Made by a program: the position numbers and the translations under genes | The notes under the pieces: generated by a model | What the model was told of the DNA's origin: nothing | What the model saw: only the letters and a program-made list of their open reading frames with translations | Database searches by the model: none | Assembly (NCBI RefSeq): GCF_021026295.1 | Contig: NZ_JAJNDA010000005.1 | Span: 186,001-250,000, forward strand | Direction: 5' to 3' | Source: Actinomycetospora soli | Lineage (GTDB): Bacteria; Actinomycetota; Actinomycetes; Mycobacteriales; Pseudonocardiaceae | DNA length: 64,000 nt | Part shown: positions 24,296 through 32,745 of the stretch, piece by piece | Position numbering within the stretch: the stretch's first letter is position 1 | Layout: each line of letters starts with the position of its first letter

Positions 24296-24447
24296 CTGTC
24301 AGGCGCCCGCTCCGGCCGGCTTCGCCCGATCGGGTCCGGCGCGCCGAGGGCGGATCTTCCCGACTCTCGACACCCACACGAGTTGACTCCCGCTCCTCCG
24401 ACGGATCAACCGGTTCGTCGGGTTCGACCGGGTCGGGGGGCTCGCGG

Positions 24448-24609
24448 GTGAAGACGACGCTGATGGTGGCGGGGGTGGCGCTGCTCGCCCTGGTGCTGGT
24501 GTCCGGGACCGGTGGCGACGGGCTCGGGATGACCCTCGGCGGTGCCGCCGTCCTGGCGCTGTTCGCCGGGATCGCGGTGTGGATCCGTCGCACGATGTCC
24601 CACCACTGA
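24448..24609 (+). CDS. Small two-helix membrane protein
   Basis: 53 residues from GTG 24448, which has a GGGGGG site ~8 nt upstream. Two hydrophobic segments (TLMVAGVALLALVLVSG and LGGAAVLALFAGIAVWI) are joined by a Gly-rich loop and followed by a basic tail RRTMSHH. I do not recognise the family. A longer in-frame reading from GTG 24292 would begin inside repeat E1 and add a low-complexity Ser/Gly stretch, so I reject it. It lies exactly between the two E repeats. Confidence 0.55.
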   Translation: MKTTLMVAGVALLALVLVSGTGGDGLGMTLGGAAVLALFAGIAVWIRRTMSHH

Positions 24610-24680
24610 TGCGGGTCCCGGTCGACGACCTGGCGGGCTCGTCGGGGTCCGTCGGGCCCGCTCGCACGCCTGAGCCCGGT

Positions 24681-24760
24681 CCATGATCACGTCGGGTGGA
24701 CGCTCGTGGCCGTCCTGGAGATCGACATCGGCCACCACGGTCCACTCGACGTGATCATGG
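24681..24760. repeat. Hairpin repeat E, copy E2
   Basis: 80 bp. Outer arms of 21 bp (24681-24701 with 24740-24760) differ at one position, and an inner GTGGCCG/CGGCCAC stem lies within, giving a nearly perfect two-stage hairpin. Same orientation as E1. Confidence 0.85.
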
Positions 24761-24780
24761 GCGTGACGCCGCCCGACGAG

Positions 24781-24830
24781 CGTGGCGCGCTGCTGACGCT
24801 GGACGTCAGCCGTGTGCCACCGCTGATATC
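24781..24830 (+). repeat. Palindromic repeat D, copy D1
   Basis: 50 bp beginning CGTGGCGCGCTGCTGACG, matching 57831-57880 and the reverse complement of 62560-62609. Inner stem GCTGACG/CGTCAGC with a 5-nt loop, outer TGGC/GCCA. Its last bases overlap the stop codon of the following MFS gene. Confidence 0.75.
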
Positions 24831-26073
24831 AGGTGGCCCGAGCCGACGCCCCCACCGGCACGCGCGAGGAGTCGTCGCGCAGGGTCCGGCGTCGCGAGAG
24901 CACCATGCCGACCAGCCCGAGCAGCAGCACCGGGACGTGCACGGCCATGGCGACCCGGAAGACGTCGGGGCTCCACGCGGCGGGCGAGCCGGCGCCCTGC
25001 AGGTCGAGCAGCACACCCACCAGCGCGACGACGAGCAGCGACGACACGAAGCCGCCCACGTTCGTCATCCCCGACGCCCGGCCGATCGAGCCCGGCGGGA
25101 CGGCGGAGCGGGCGACGTCGAAGGCGACGAGCGAGGCCGATCCACCGCTCGCCACGACGACCACGAGCACGACCAGCAGGGCGACCGGCGCCGGACCGGG
25201 CCAGGCGAGCACCACCGACCACGCCAGGGCCTGGGCCAGCACGGACCCGGCGATCAGCGCCACCCGGTGGTGCGGGAACCGGCCGGAGAGCAGCCCGAAC
25301 AGCGGGCCGAACAGGATCGTCACGAGCACGACCCCGCTGGTCAGGACCCGCGCGGGACCGACCGGGACGCCCTCACCCGCCGTCAGGAAGGGGAAGCCCC
25401 AGAGCAGGCCGAAGACGTTCGCGGAGAACGGCGAGGCGAAGTGGCACCAGAAGCCGAGGCGGGCGCCGGGGGTGGCGGCCACCTCCCGCATCCGACCCTC
25501 GTCGGCCGGGCCCGCGACGCCGAGCGGACCGGGTCGGACGATCAGCGCGGCGGCGACCGCGACGAGGCCGGTCGCGCCGCCTGCGACCAGGTAGGCGGCC
25601 GTCCACCCGGAGCTGACGACGAGCCCCGCGAGCGGGATCGCCGAGACCGCCTGACCGAACTGGCCGAGGATGCCGGAGAGCTGGTTGACGACCGGCACGC
25701 GGCGCGGGGCGAACCAGGTCGGGACGAGGCGCAGGACGCTGACAAACATCACCGCGTCACCGGCGCCCGCGAGGACCCGCCCGATCACGGCGACCGGGAA
25801 CGACGGCGCCACCGCGAGCAGCACCTGCCCCACCGCGACGAGCACCGCCCCGCCCGCGACGAGCCGGCGCGGCCCGAACCGGTCGACGAGCATCCCGGCC
25901 GGGATCTGCAGGGCGGCGTACACCGCGAGCGAGAGCACGGCGAGCAGGGAGAGCACCCCGGCGGAGACGTCGAAGCGTTCGGCGGCGACCGGCCCCGTCG
26001 CGGCCAGCGCGGAGCGGCCCACGACCGAGCAGACGTACGCGAGGATCGCCGTGCCCCAGACGAGCAGCCTCAC
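24829..26073 (-). CDS. MFS transporter
   Basis: 414 residues with 12 predicted helices. Helix 2 is followed by the motif A-like LVDRFGPRRLV, and a CxHFASPFSANVFGLLWGFPFL segment begins the second half. It resembles MFS proteins of the nitrate/oligosaccharide-like or phthalate-permease type; substrate unknown. GTG 26073 overlaps the TGA of the metallo-hydrolase (GTGA), so longer upstream readings are wrong. Confidence 0.8.
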   Translation of the reverse strand: MRLLVWGTAILAYVCSVVGRSALAATGPVAAERFDVSAGVLSLLAVLSLAVYAALQIPAGMLVDRFGPRRLVAGGAVLVAVGQVLLAVAPSFPVAVIGRVLAGAGDAVMFVSVLRLVPTWFAPRRVPVVNQLSGILGQFGQAVSAIPLAGLVVSSGWTAAYLVAGGATGLVAVAAALIVRPGPLGVAGPADEGRMREVAATPGARLGFWCHFASPFSANVFGLLWGFPFLTAGEGVPVGPARVLTSGVVLVTILFGPLFGLLSGRFPHHRVALIAGSVLAQALAWSVVLAWPGPAPVALLVVLVVVVASGGSASLVAFDVARSAVPPGSIGRASGMTNVGGFVSSLLVVALVGVLLDLQGAGSPAAWSPDVFRVAMAVHVPVLLLGLVGMVLSRRRTLRDDSSRVPVGASARAT

Positions 26074-27005
26074 AGCGTGCGGGACCCGCCGATCGGGAGG
26101 TCCCAGAGGTCGTCCCGACGACGGCCGGCGCGGGCCCACGCACGGCGGGTCGCCTCGATCGGCTCGAGGACGGGCTCGCCGGAGAGCACGAAGGTGCCCC
26201 AGTGGATCGGGACGACCCGACGGACGCCCAGGGTCTCCGCGGCGCGCACCGCCTCGGCGGGGTCCATGTGCACCGTGCGCAGCAGCTCCCGCGGGGCGTA
26301 CGCCCCGACCGGCAGCGCGGCGATCTCGATGCGGCGGTGCCGGGCGGCGATGCGCGCGACGTGCGGGCCGGCGGCGGTGTCCCCGGCGTGGTGGACCGCC
26401 CGACCGTCGGGGGCGGTGACCACCCAGCCGCCCCAGAGGCGGTGGCAGTAGTCGGTGACCGTCCGCCGCGACCAGTGCCGGGCCGGGACGAACTCGACCC
26501 GCACCTCGCCCGAGAGCCCGGGGAACCCGACCGAGGACCACCAGTCCAGCTCGGTGACGTCGGTGAACCCGCGGGCGCGGAAGAAGGCGGCGGAGTTCAG
26601 GCCGGCGAGGATGCGGGTGCTGCGGGGCAGGGCGCCGAGGGTGCGCACGTCGAGGTGGTCGTAGTGGTCGTGGCTGATCAGCACGGCGTCGATGCGCGGC
26701 AGCGTCTCGACGGTCCGCCCGGGCGGGGTCAGCCGCTTCGCCGCCCCCGGGATGCCGGGCGAGAGCACCGGGTCGACGAGCACGGTCACGCCGTCCACCC
26801 ACAGCAGCGCGGAGGCGTGTCCCAGCCAGGTCACCCCGAGCATGCCCGACGACGGGTCGGGCAGCGGGGCCTCGGGCATCACCGGCACGCGCGCGGCGTC
26901 GCGGCGCGCGTCGGCGTCGTCGGGGTAGGACCACCACAACCGCAGGGCCCCCGCCGGTCCGAGCGGCTCGGAGGTCAGGCGGTGGCGGAAGTCCGGTGCA
27001 GCCAC
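26070..27005 (-). CDS. Metallo-beta-lactamase-fold hydrolase (UlaG/NAPE-PLD-like)
   Basis: 311 residues. TWLGHASALLW opens the fold, and HDHYDHLD holds the first metal ligands; later HHAGDTA (Asp/His) and IHWGTF supply the rest. The tryptophan-rich WWSSVGF and HWSRRT segments are typical of NAPE-PLD-like lipid hydrolases. Substrate unknown. Start GTG 27005. Coupled to the MFS by a 4-bp overlap. Confidence 0.85.
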   Translation of the reverse strand: MAAPDFRHRLTSEPLGPAGALRLWWSYPDDADARRDAARVPVMPEAPLPDPSSGMLGVTWLGHASALLWVDGVTVLVDPVLSPGIPGAAKRLTPPGRTVETLPRIDAVLISHDHYDHLDVRTLGALPRSTRILAGLNSAAFFRARGFTDVTELDWWSSVGFPGLSGEVRVEFVPARHWSRRTVTDYCHRLWGGWVVTAPDGRAVHHAGDTAAGPHVARIAARHRRIEIAALPVGAYAPRELLRTVHMDPAEAVRAAETLGVRRVVPIHWGTFVLSGEPVLEPIEATRRAWARAGRRRDDLWDLPIGGSRTL

Positions 27006-27048
27006 GTCAGGACGCAGCCACGTCAGGACGCCGCCACGTCAGAACGCC
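27001..27048. repeat. Tandem 16-bp repeat, three units
   Basis: GCCACGTCAGGACGC(A/C) occurs three times head to tail (third unit with one A for G). It spans the stop of the SCO1664-family gene and the start of the metallo-hydrolase gene; each unit supplies an in-phase TCA (TGA on minus). Confidence 0.75.
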
Positions 27049-27869
27049 GGCCACGGGATCGGCGGCCAGCCGCCCGAGGGCGACGGGAGCTCGTCGTCGT
27101 GCAGGAGGCGGTCGGTGCGCGAGCGCAGCGCCTTCACCTCGCGCAGGGTGATGTGGTCGTTGAGCTCCTCGCCGAGGTCCGCGGCGTTGCCGGGCGAGAG
27201 GGCCGCGCGCAGCCGCTTCAGGCCGTCGGTGACGTCGTCGTCGAGCGGCTCGCCGACCCAGCCCCACAGCACGGTGCGCAGCTTGGTCTCCTGGTGCAGG
27301 CAGATGCCGTGGTCGACGCCGTAGGTGCGGCCGTCGGCGCCGGCGAGCACGTGGCCGCCCTTGCGGTCGGCGTTGTTGACGACGACGTCGAGCGCGGCCA
27401 TCCGGCGCAGCCCCGGGTCGTCGGCGTGCACGAGCAGCGCGGGCTCGCCGTCGGCGCCGCGGGCGCGCAGCACGGTGCGCCACCCCGGCTGCACGTGCTT
27501 CGGCTCGACGACGTCGACCAGCTCGCGCTCGTCGTCGGTCTCGATCCACCGCTGGACCATGCCGGGGCCGAACGGGCCGTCGCGCAGCACCGTCGGCGGC
27601 ACCACGTGGAAGCCGGCCGCCTTGCTGACCAGGTACGTGGCGACCTCGCGCCCGGCGAGGGTGCCGTCGGGGAAGTCCCACAGCGGGCGCTCGCCGCGCA
27701 CCGGCTTGTAGACGCAGTGCTCCTCGACGCCGTCGAGCGTGACCGCGCAGAACAGCGTGGTGTTCGACGCGTCGGTCAACCGCCCCTCGACGTCGAGGGT
27801 CCCCCGCCGCAGCAGGTCCTCCATGCGGTCGACGTCGACCGGGTCCGGTGTGCTCTGGGTGTCGGTCAA
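27039..27869 (-). CDS. SCO1664-family protein (kinase-fold-like)
   Basis: 276 residues from TTG 27869 (two bases after the DUF3090 stop); ATG 27824 is the main alternative and still contains the conserved core. Core motifs: LYKPV-like CVYKPVRGERPLWDFPDGTLAGREVA, DVVVNNADRKGGHVL, VDHGICLH. The HxNADRKxxH and VDHG elements resemble the phosphoinositide-kinase-like/HipA catalytic region, so phosphotransfer is possible. Always seen next to DUF3090 in actinomycetes. Exact function unknown. Confidence 0.85.
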   Translation of the reverse strand: MTDTQSTPDPVDVDRMEDLLRRGTLDVEGRLTDASNTTLFCAVTLDGVEEHCVYKPVRGERPLWDFPDGTLAGREVATYLVSKAAGFHVVPPTVLRDGPFGPGMVQRWIETDDERELVDVVEPKHVQPGWRTVLRARGADGEPALLVHADDPGLRRMAALDVVVNNADRKGGHVLAGADGRTYGVDHGICLHQETKLRTVLWGWVGEPLDDDVTDGLKRLRAALSPGNAADLGEELNDHITLREVKALRSRTDRLLHDDELPSPSGGWPPIPWPAF

Positions 27870-27871
27870 GC

Positions 27872-28441
27872 TCAGGACTCGGCCGCGACGCGTCGGAAAC
27901 CGTTCTGGCGCGGGCACACGTGGCCGGCGGCGTCGAGCGGCTGGGTGCACAGCGGGCAGAGCCGGCGCCCGGCGGAGACGACCCGCTCGGCGCGCGTCGC
28001 GAACGCGCGGGCCCGCTCCGGGCTGAGGAAGACGCGCAGCGCGTCGGGGCCCTCGTCGGTGTCGTCGAGCACCACCGACTCGTCGACCTCCTCCTCGGTG
28101 ACCGCGAGCAGTTCGACGACGACGCTGCGGGACTCGGCGTCCCAGCCCAGCCCCATCGTGCCGACGCGGAACTCCTCCTCCACCGGGACGTCGAGCGGCG
28201 AGGTGTCGACCTCGTTCTCCGGCGTGGTCGGCGGGACCTCGGCGCCGAACCGGCGCGAGACCTCCTCGAGCAAAGTGCCGATCCGCTCCGAGAGCACCGA
28301 CACCTGCTGCTTCTCCAGCAGCACCGAGACACGGCGGGCCGACTCGGTGGCCTGCAGGTAGAACGAGCGGTCGCCCGGCTCGCCGACCGTGCCGGCGACG
28401 AACCGGTCGGGCTGGCGGAAGACGTGGATCACCCTGGGCAT
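27872..28441 (-). CDS. DUF3090 family protein
   Basis: 189 residues, full length. N-terminus PRVIHVFRQPDRFVAGTVGEPGDRSF is the family hallmark; residues ~163-176 have LCPLCTQPLDAAGHVCPR, a four-Cys zinc-ribbon-like knuckle with RQNG following. Role unknown; it may partner the SCO1664-family protein just downstream. AGGGG site before ATG 28441. Confidence 0.9.
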   Translation of the reverse strand: MPRVIHVFRQPDRFVAGTVGEPGDRSFYLQATESARRVSVLLEKQQVSVLSERIGTLLEEVSRRFGAEVPPTTPENEVDTSPLDVPVEEEFRVGTMGLGWDAESRSVVVELLAVTEEEVDESVVLDDTDEGPDALRVFLSPERARAFATRAERVVSAGRRLCPLCTQPLDAAGHVCPRQNGFRRVAAES

Positions 28442-28511
28442 GGCCCCTCGATTGGTCGTGCTGATCGGGCCGGGAGTGGATTCCCGGCGGACGTGGTCGG
28501 CATGCGCGGGC

Positions 28512-29234
28512 TCAGTTTACGCCGGTCGAGCCACCGACCACCGCGTCGGCGGACCCCTCGGAGGTGCCCTCGGCCCCCTCGTCGCCGGGTTCCGTATCCG
28601 GCTTCGGCACGAGGGAGGCGAGGTCGCCGCCGGTGTCGTTGACGCGGACCACGAACGGCCGGGTCGGTGTGTAGCTGATCACACTGAGCGAGCTCGGGTC
28701 GACCGTGATGCGCTGGAACGAGTCGAGGTGCAGCCCGAGGGCGTCGGCGACCACCGACTTGATCACGTCGCCATGGCTGCAGGCGACCCAGACGGCCTTC
28801 GGCCCGTGCTCCTCGGCGATCCGCGCCGCGTGGCGCCGGATCGCCGCGACCGACCGGTGCTGCACCGCCGCGAGCCCCTCCCCGCCCGGGAAGACCGCCG
28901 CCGAGGGGTGCGCCTGGACGACCTTCCAGAGGTCCTCCTTGCCCAGCTCGCCGAGCGTCTTGCCGGTCCAGTCGCCGTAGTCGACCTCGGCGAGGTCGTC
29001 CTCGACGACCGCCGAGAGCCCGCGGGCGGCGAGCAGCGGAGCGAGCGTCTCCTCGCAGCGCTGCAGCGGGGAGCGGACGGCGGCGGCGATGGGGAGCTGC
29101 GCGAGCCGGTCGACGAGCTTCTCGGCCTGGGCGCGGCCCGTGTCGTCGAGCCCGACGCCGGGCGAGCGGCCGGCCAGGACCCCCGAGACGTTCGCCGTCG
29201 AGCGTCCGTGTCGCAGGAGGATCACCGTGGTCAC
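28512..29234 (-). CDS. Histidine phosphatase (MSMEG_4193-like phosphoglycerate mutase family)
   Basis: 240 residues. LLRHGRSTAN places the catalytic His at position 9; the second His is in SHGDVIK. It is the family member found beside DUF3090 and SCO1664 in actinomycetes; likely a phosphatase of unknown substrate rather than a glycolytic mutase. The C-terminal ~30 residues are an acidic Gly/Ser tail. GTG 29234 is supported by TAGGGT 8 nt upstream. Confidence 0.9.
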   Translation of the reverse strand: MTTVILLRHGRSTANVSGVLAGRSPGVGLDDTGRAQAEKLVDRLAQLPIAAAVRSPLQRCEETLAPLLAARGLSAVVEDDLAEVDYGDWTGKTLGELGKEDLWKVVQAHPSAAVFPGGEGLAAVQHRSVAAIRRHAARIAEEHGPKAVWVACSHGDVIKSVVADALGLHLDSFQRITVDPSSLSVISYTPTRPFVVRVNDTGGDLASLVPKPDTEPGDEGAEGTSEGSADAVVGGSTGVN

Positions 29235-29242
29235 GTTCGCCC

Positions 29243-29248
29243 ACCCTA
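29243..29248 (-). promoter_or_regulatory. -10-like box for the histidine phosphatase operon
   Basis: TAGGGT on the minus strand, 8 nt before GTG 29234; it would drive the phosphatase-DUF3090-SCO1664 trio. Confidence 0.5.
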
Positions 29249-29301
29249 TCCCTGGTCGATGGTCGAGCTCCGCTGCGCGTCGTCTCCTGCCTCGCGCCCG
29301 G

Positions 29302-30141
29302 TCAGGTCGCGGGCACGACGCCGCCGAGCACCGCCAGCAGCACGACCAGGCCGAGCAGCACGCGATACCAGACGAACACGTAGATGGTGTGGTTCTCGAC
29401 GTAGCGCAGCAGCCAGGCGATCGAGGCGTAGCCGACGCCGAAGGCGATGAGCGTGGCGAGCGCGATCTGGCCCCAGCTCGACGTCACCTGGCCCGGCAGG
29501 GCGGGCTCGCCGATGTCCTTGAGCTTGTAGATGCCCGAGGCGAACACGGCGGGCAGGGCGAGCAGGAACGAGAAGCGGACGGCGACGGCGCGCTCCAGCC
29601 CGAGGAACAGGCCCGCGCTCGTCGTCGCACCCGAGCGGGAGACGCCGGGGATGAGCGCCAGCATCTGCCCCAGACCCATGAGGACGCCGTCGCGCAGGGT
29701 CAGCTGGTCGGCGCCGCGGCGCTGGCGGCCGTACTTCTCGGCCGCGGCGAGGACGAGGCCGAACCCGATCAGCACCGAGGCGTTGAGCGCGAGGTTGCGG
29801 GCCGGGCCGTCGATGAGGTCCTGGAAGAGCAGGCCCGCGATGCCGATCGGCAGCGACCCCAGCCCGACGTACCAGGCGAGCTTGTAGTCGTAGCCGCGCT
29901 CGCGCTTGTCGCGCAGGCCCCGCAGCCACGCCAGGACCAGCCGCTTGATGTCCGGCCAGAAGTAGATGAGCACGGCCAGCTCGGTGCCGAGCTGGGAGAC
30001 CGCGGTGAACGCGGCCCCGGCGTCGTGACCGAAGAAGAACGCCGACGTGAAGCGCAGGTGCGCCGAGGACGAGACGGGCAGGAACTCGGTCAACCCCTGG
30101 ACGAGTCCGAGGACGACGGATTCCAGCCAGCTCATCTGCAC
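29302..30141 (-). CDS. uppP: Undecaprenyl-diphosphatase
   Basis: 279 residues, 8 predicted helices. Conserved BacA motifs: [15 protein letters not shown] near the N-terminus and [14 protein letters not shown] in the middle. It recycles undecaprenyl pyrophosphate for peptidoglycan synthesis and gives bacitracin resistance. Starts GTG 30141 or ATG 30135; TAGCGT lies 9 nt before the GTG. Divergent from the aldo/keto reductase gene. Confidence 0.96.
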   Translation of the reverse strand: MQMSWLESVVLGLVQGLTEFLPVSSSAHLRFTSAFFFGHDAGAAFTAVSQLGTELAVLIYFWPDIKRLVLAWLRGLRDKRERGYDYKLAWYVGLGSLPIGIAGLLFQDLIDGPARNLALNASVLIGFGLVLAAAEKYGRQRRGADQLTLRDGVLMGLGQMLALIPGVSRSGATTSAGLFLGLERAVAVRFSFLLALPAVFASGIYKLKDIGEPALPGQVTSSWGQIALATLIAFGVGYASIAWLLRYVENHTIYVFVWYRVLLGLVVLLAVLGGVVPAT

Positions 30142-30206
30142 GGGTCCGGGACGCTATCGGACGGGGTCGTCCGTGTGTCCCCGGTGGGGGGCCCGCCCGC
30201 GACCCC

Positions 30207-30212
30207 TATCCT
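30207..30212 (+). promoter_or_regulatory. -10-like box for the aldo/keto reductase gene
   Basis: TATCCT, 8 nt before GTG 30221. No Shine-Dalgarno lies between, consistent with a leaderless mRNA. Confidence 0.5.
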
Positions 30213-30220
30213 GCGCACCC

Positions 30221-31210
30221 GTGGAACAGCGACGACTCGGCGGCAGCGGGCTGCGGGTCTCGCGCCTCGCCCTCGGCACGATGACCTGGGGCCGGGACAC
30301 CGACGCGGACGAGGCCGGTGCCGCGCTCCTGGCGTTCCTCGACGCCGGCGGCACGCTCGTCGACACCGCCGACGTCTACGCCGACGGCGAGGCCGAGGCG
30401 ATCCTGGGCGGGCTGTTCGCGGACGTGATCCCGCGCACGGAGGTGGTGGTCGCCACCAAGGCCGGCGCCCGCCGCGAGGACGGCCCGTTCGGCGGCGGGG
30501 CCTCCCGCTCCTCGCTGCTCGCCTCCCTCGACGCCTCGCTCGCCCGGATGGGCACCGACTACGTCGACCTCTGGCAGCTGCACGCCTGGGACCCCGAGGT
30601 GCCGCTCGACGAGACGCTCTCGGCGGTCGACCTCGCGGTGTCCTCGGGCCGGGTGCGCTACGCCGGGGTCGCCAACTACGCGGGCTGGCAGGTCGCGGCG
30701 GCGGCCCGCTCGGCGGGGCTGCCGCTCGTCAGCGTGCAGTCGGAGTACTCGCTGCTGGAGCGCTCGGTGGAGACCGAGGTGCTCCCCGCGGCGGAGTACC
30801 ACGGGCTGGGTCTGCTCCCGTGGGGTCCGCTCGGCCGGGGCGTGCTGACCGGCAAGTACCGCGACGGCACGCCGGCCGACTCGCGTGGCGCCTCCCCGCA
30901 CCTCGGCTCCTACGTGGGAGAACGTCGCACCGACCGGGCCGCGCGGATCGTGCAGGCGGTGGTCACCGCGGCGCACGGGCTCGGCACCTCGCCCCTGGCC
31001 GTCGCGCTCGCCTGGGTGCGGGACCGGCCCGGCGTCGTCGCACCGGTCGTCGGCGCCCGGGACGGCGCGCAGCTGCTCGGCTCGCTCGCCGCCGAGGAGC
31101 TGACCCTGCCCCCGGCGATCCGCGGCGCGCTCGACGACGTCTCCTCCTCGCCGCTCGTGCCGGTCGGCGGCGGCGAGTCGATCGAGGACGCCCCCGCGCC
31201 CTGGACGTGA
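30221..31210 (+). CDS. Aldo/keto reductase
   Basis: 329 residues, TIM barrel. [16 protein letters not shown] (Asp, Tyr), ATKAG (Lys) and LWQLHAWD (His) give the catalytic tetrad; [19 protein letters not shown] near residues 200-220 binds NADP. A broad-range NADPH-dependent carbonyl reductase; substrate unknown. A small DUF5703 gene follows after 35 bp. Confidence 0.92.
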   Translation: MEQRRLGGSGLRVSRLALGTMTWGRDTDADEAGAALLAFLDAGGTLVDTADVYADGEAEAILGGLFADVIPRTEVVVATKAGARREDGPFGGGASRSSLLASLDASLARMGTDYVDLWQLHAWDPEVPLDETLSAVDLAVSSGRVRYAGVANYAGWQVAAAARSAGLPLVSVQSEYSLLERSVETEVLPAAEYHGLGLLPWGPLGRGVLTGKYRDGTPADSRGASPHLGSYVGERRTDRAARIVQAVVTAAHGLGTSPLAVALAWVRDRPGVVAPVVGARDGAQLLGSLAAEELTLPPAIRGALDDVSSSPLVPVGGGESIEDAPAPWT

Positions 31211-31245
31211 CGTACGGTGGTCGGCGGTCGACCAGGAGGTTGCAC

Positions 31246-31494
31246 GTGAGTGACCCGCAGCGGTCCGTCCCCGCCGGCATGACCCTCGAGGCCGGGATCG
31301 TCGACGGCGACTGGGAGTACCAGCCGATCCGCCTGCCGCGCGACGTGTCGCGGCTGAACGCCACCGCCGAGCTCGGTCTCCGGGCCCAGTTCGGCGGGTG
31401 GGAACTGGCGCGCACGCTGCTCTACGCCGACGGCACGCGGAAGGTGTGGCTCCGCCGGAAGCTCTCGCGTATGCGCGAGGCCGTGACGGTCTGA
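31246..31494 (+). CDS. DUF5703 family protein
   Basis: 82 residues. Conserved core DWEYQPIRLPRDVSR and GGWELARTLLYADGTRKVWLRRK is the DUF5703 pattern of actinomycetes; function unknown. AGGAGG lies 7 nt before GTG 31246. It is the last gene before a repeat-filled gap. Confidence 0.8.
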   Translation: MSDPQRSVPAGMTLEAGIVDGDWEYQPIRLPRDVSRLNATAELGLRAQFGGWELARTLLYADGTRKVWLRRKLSRMREAVTV

Positions 31495-31505
31495 GCACCG
31501 TTTTG

Positions 31506-31546
31506 GTGCAAGCAATGCGTCACTGCTTGCACTGGACGCCAGGAAA
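31506..31546 (+). repeat. Palindromic repeat A, copy A1
   Basis: 41 bp. GTGCAAGCA and TGCTTGCAC form a 9-bp stem around ATGCGTCAC, followed by TGGACGCCAGGAAA. Its reverse complement matches 62637-62677 with one mismatch. It starts the 298-bp gap 31495-31792, which has no gene but is almost filled by repeats A, B and C. Confidence 0.85.
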
Positions 31547-31576
31547 TCCACATTCCCGACGACGGGTGTGGCTCGC

Positions 31577-31636
31577 CGCGAGTGGTCACCGAGGCAGGTT
31601 CCCCGGCCGCCGGACCTGCGTGGTGTGCCACTCGCG
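31577..31636 (+). repeat. Palindromic repeat B, copy B1
   Basis: 60 bp, CGCGAGTGG...CCACTCGCG. Aligns without gaps with 48099-48158 and 48182-48241; the right half is nearly invariant. Arms pair end to end, with an inner AGGCAGGT/ACCTGCGT stem. Confidence 0.9.
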
Positions 31637-31663
31637 GACAGGTGACCGGGTCGGCGTTCTCGA

Positions 31664-31722
31664 GAGGTACCTGAGGCACGTTCCGAGCGCGCCTGGCCTG
31701 CCTCGTGGGCACCTCGACGCGG
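31664..31722 (+). repeat. Probable decayed repeat B copy
   Basis: Shares GGTACCTGAGGCA and the end-to-end palindromic layout with repeat B but with many changes. Confidence 0.4.
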
Positions 31723-31733
31723 AGCGGCCACCG

Positions 31734-31780
31734 GCGAAGGGCGCCCACGGCCCGCCTACCCGACCGAAGGGGCCCTTCGC
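31734..31780. terminator. Hairpin repeat C, diverged copy (C2), between convergent genes
   Basis: GCGAAGGGCGCC at 31734-31745 pairs with 31769-31780 (one mismatch). The right arm and flank match the perfect hairpin at 48024-48074 at 22 of 24 positions. It ends 12 bp before the quinone oxidoreductase stop and may terminate from both sides. Confidence 0.55.
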
Positions 31781-31792
31781 TCGGAACCGGGG

Positions 31793-32743
31793 CTACGGCA
31801 CGACGACGACCCGCCCCGTCGTCGTCCGGGCGGCGATCGCGTCCAGTGCCTCCGGCAGTTGCTCCAGCGTGTACTCGGCGCCCACGAGCGGGTCGATCGC
31901 CCGTCGGGCCCACAGCGCCTCGAGCTCGCGCTGCCACGCGTCGATCAGCTCGGGCGAGCGCTTCTGGTACGCCGCCCAGTGCACGCCCACCACGTCGTAG
32001 TTCTTCACCAGCGCGTGGTTGGTCGGTGCGTCCGCGATCCGCCCGCCGGCGAAGCCGATGACGAGGATGCGCCCCTCCCACGCCACCACGCGGCGGGAGG
32101 CGTCGAAGGTGTCGCCGCCGACCGGGTCGTAGACGACGTCGACCCCGCGTCCGTCGGTCAGCTCCTTCACCGCCGGGATCAGCGCGGCCGCGTCGGCGTC
32201 GAGCACCAGCACCTCGTCGGCGCCCAGCCCCCGCGCGATCCCGGCTTTCTCCGCCGACCCCACCGTCGCGATCACCCGGGCGCCCGCGGCCTTGCCGAGC
32301 TGCACCGCCGCCGCGCCCACGCCGCCGGCCGCGGCGTGCACGAGCAGGGTCTCGCCGGCCGACAGCGTCGTCCGGTGGTGCAGCGCGCACCACCCCGTCT
32401 GGTAGGCCACCCAGAACCCCGAGGCCTGCCCCGCCGACATGCCCTCTGGCCACGGGTAGGCCCACGACAGGGCCGCGTACTCGGCGTATCCGCCGTGCGG
32501 CATCGCGGCCGGACCGAACACCCGCTCGCCGGTCTCGACGTCGACGCCCGCCACCTCGAGGCCCGGCGTGAACGGCAGCGGCGGCCGCTCCTGGTAGGTG
32601 CCGCGGCAGTAGAGGATGTCGGCGAAGTTGACCGAGGACGCCTCGACCCGCACCACCCGCCGTCCGGAAGGCATCGGCAGGTCCGGCCGCAGCGACAGCA
32701 CGGACCGCGGCTCCCCGAACGCCTCCACCGTCCAGCCGCGCAC
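31793..32743 (-). CDS. NADPH:quinone oxidoreductase-like MDR protein
   Basis: 316 residues of the zinc-free medium-chain dehydrogenase family. SSVNFADILYCRGTYQ, LPFTPGLEVAG, and the NADPH fold AAAGGVGAAAVQLGKAAGA are clear; no catalytic Zn ligands. Likely reduces quinones or enoyl/carbonyl compounds. GTG 32743 lies 2 bp after the SDR stop, so it is the third gene of the M20-SDR-QOR operon. Confidence 0.88.
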   Translation of the reverse strand: MRGWTVEAFGEPRSVLSLRPDLPMPSGRRVVRVEASSVNFADILYCRGTYQERPPLPFTPGLEVAGVDVETGERVFGPAAMPHGGYAEYAALSWAYPWPEGMSAGQASGFWVAYQTGWCALHHRTTLSAGETLLVHAAAGGVGAAAVQLGKAAGARVIATVGSAEKAGIARGLGADEVLVLDADAAALIPAVKELTDGRGVDVVYDPVGGDTFDASRRVVAWEGRILVIGFAGGRIADAPTNHALVKNYDVVGVHWAAYQKRSPELIDAWQRELEALWARRAIDPLVGAEYTLEQLPEALDAIAARTTTGRVVVVP

Positions 32744-32745
32744 CC

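Noticed and set aside
24292-24447. Longer reading of the small membrane protein from GTG 24292
   Set aside because: It would start inside repeat E1 and add low-complexity sequence; GTG 24448 has a ribosome site.
31422-31560. Recurrent peptide resembling VQAMRHCLHWTPG in several frames near 17.1, 31.5 and 62.6 kb
   Set aside because: It is only the translation of DNA repeat A; the copies lie in gaps and have no consistent reading frame.
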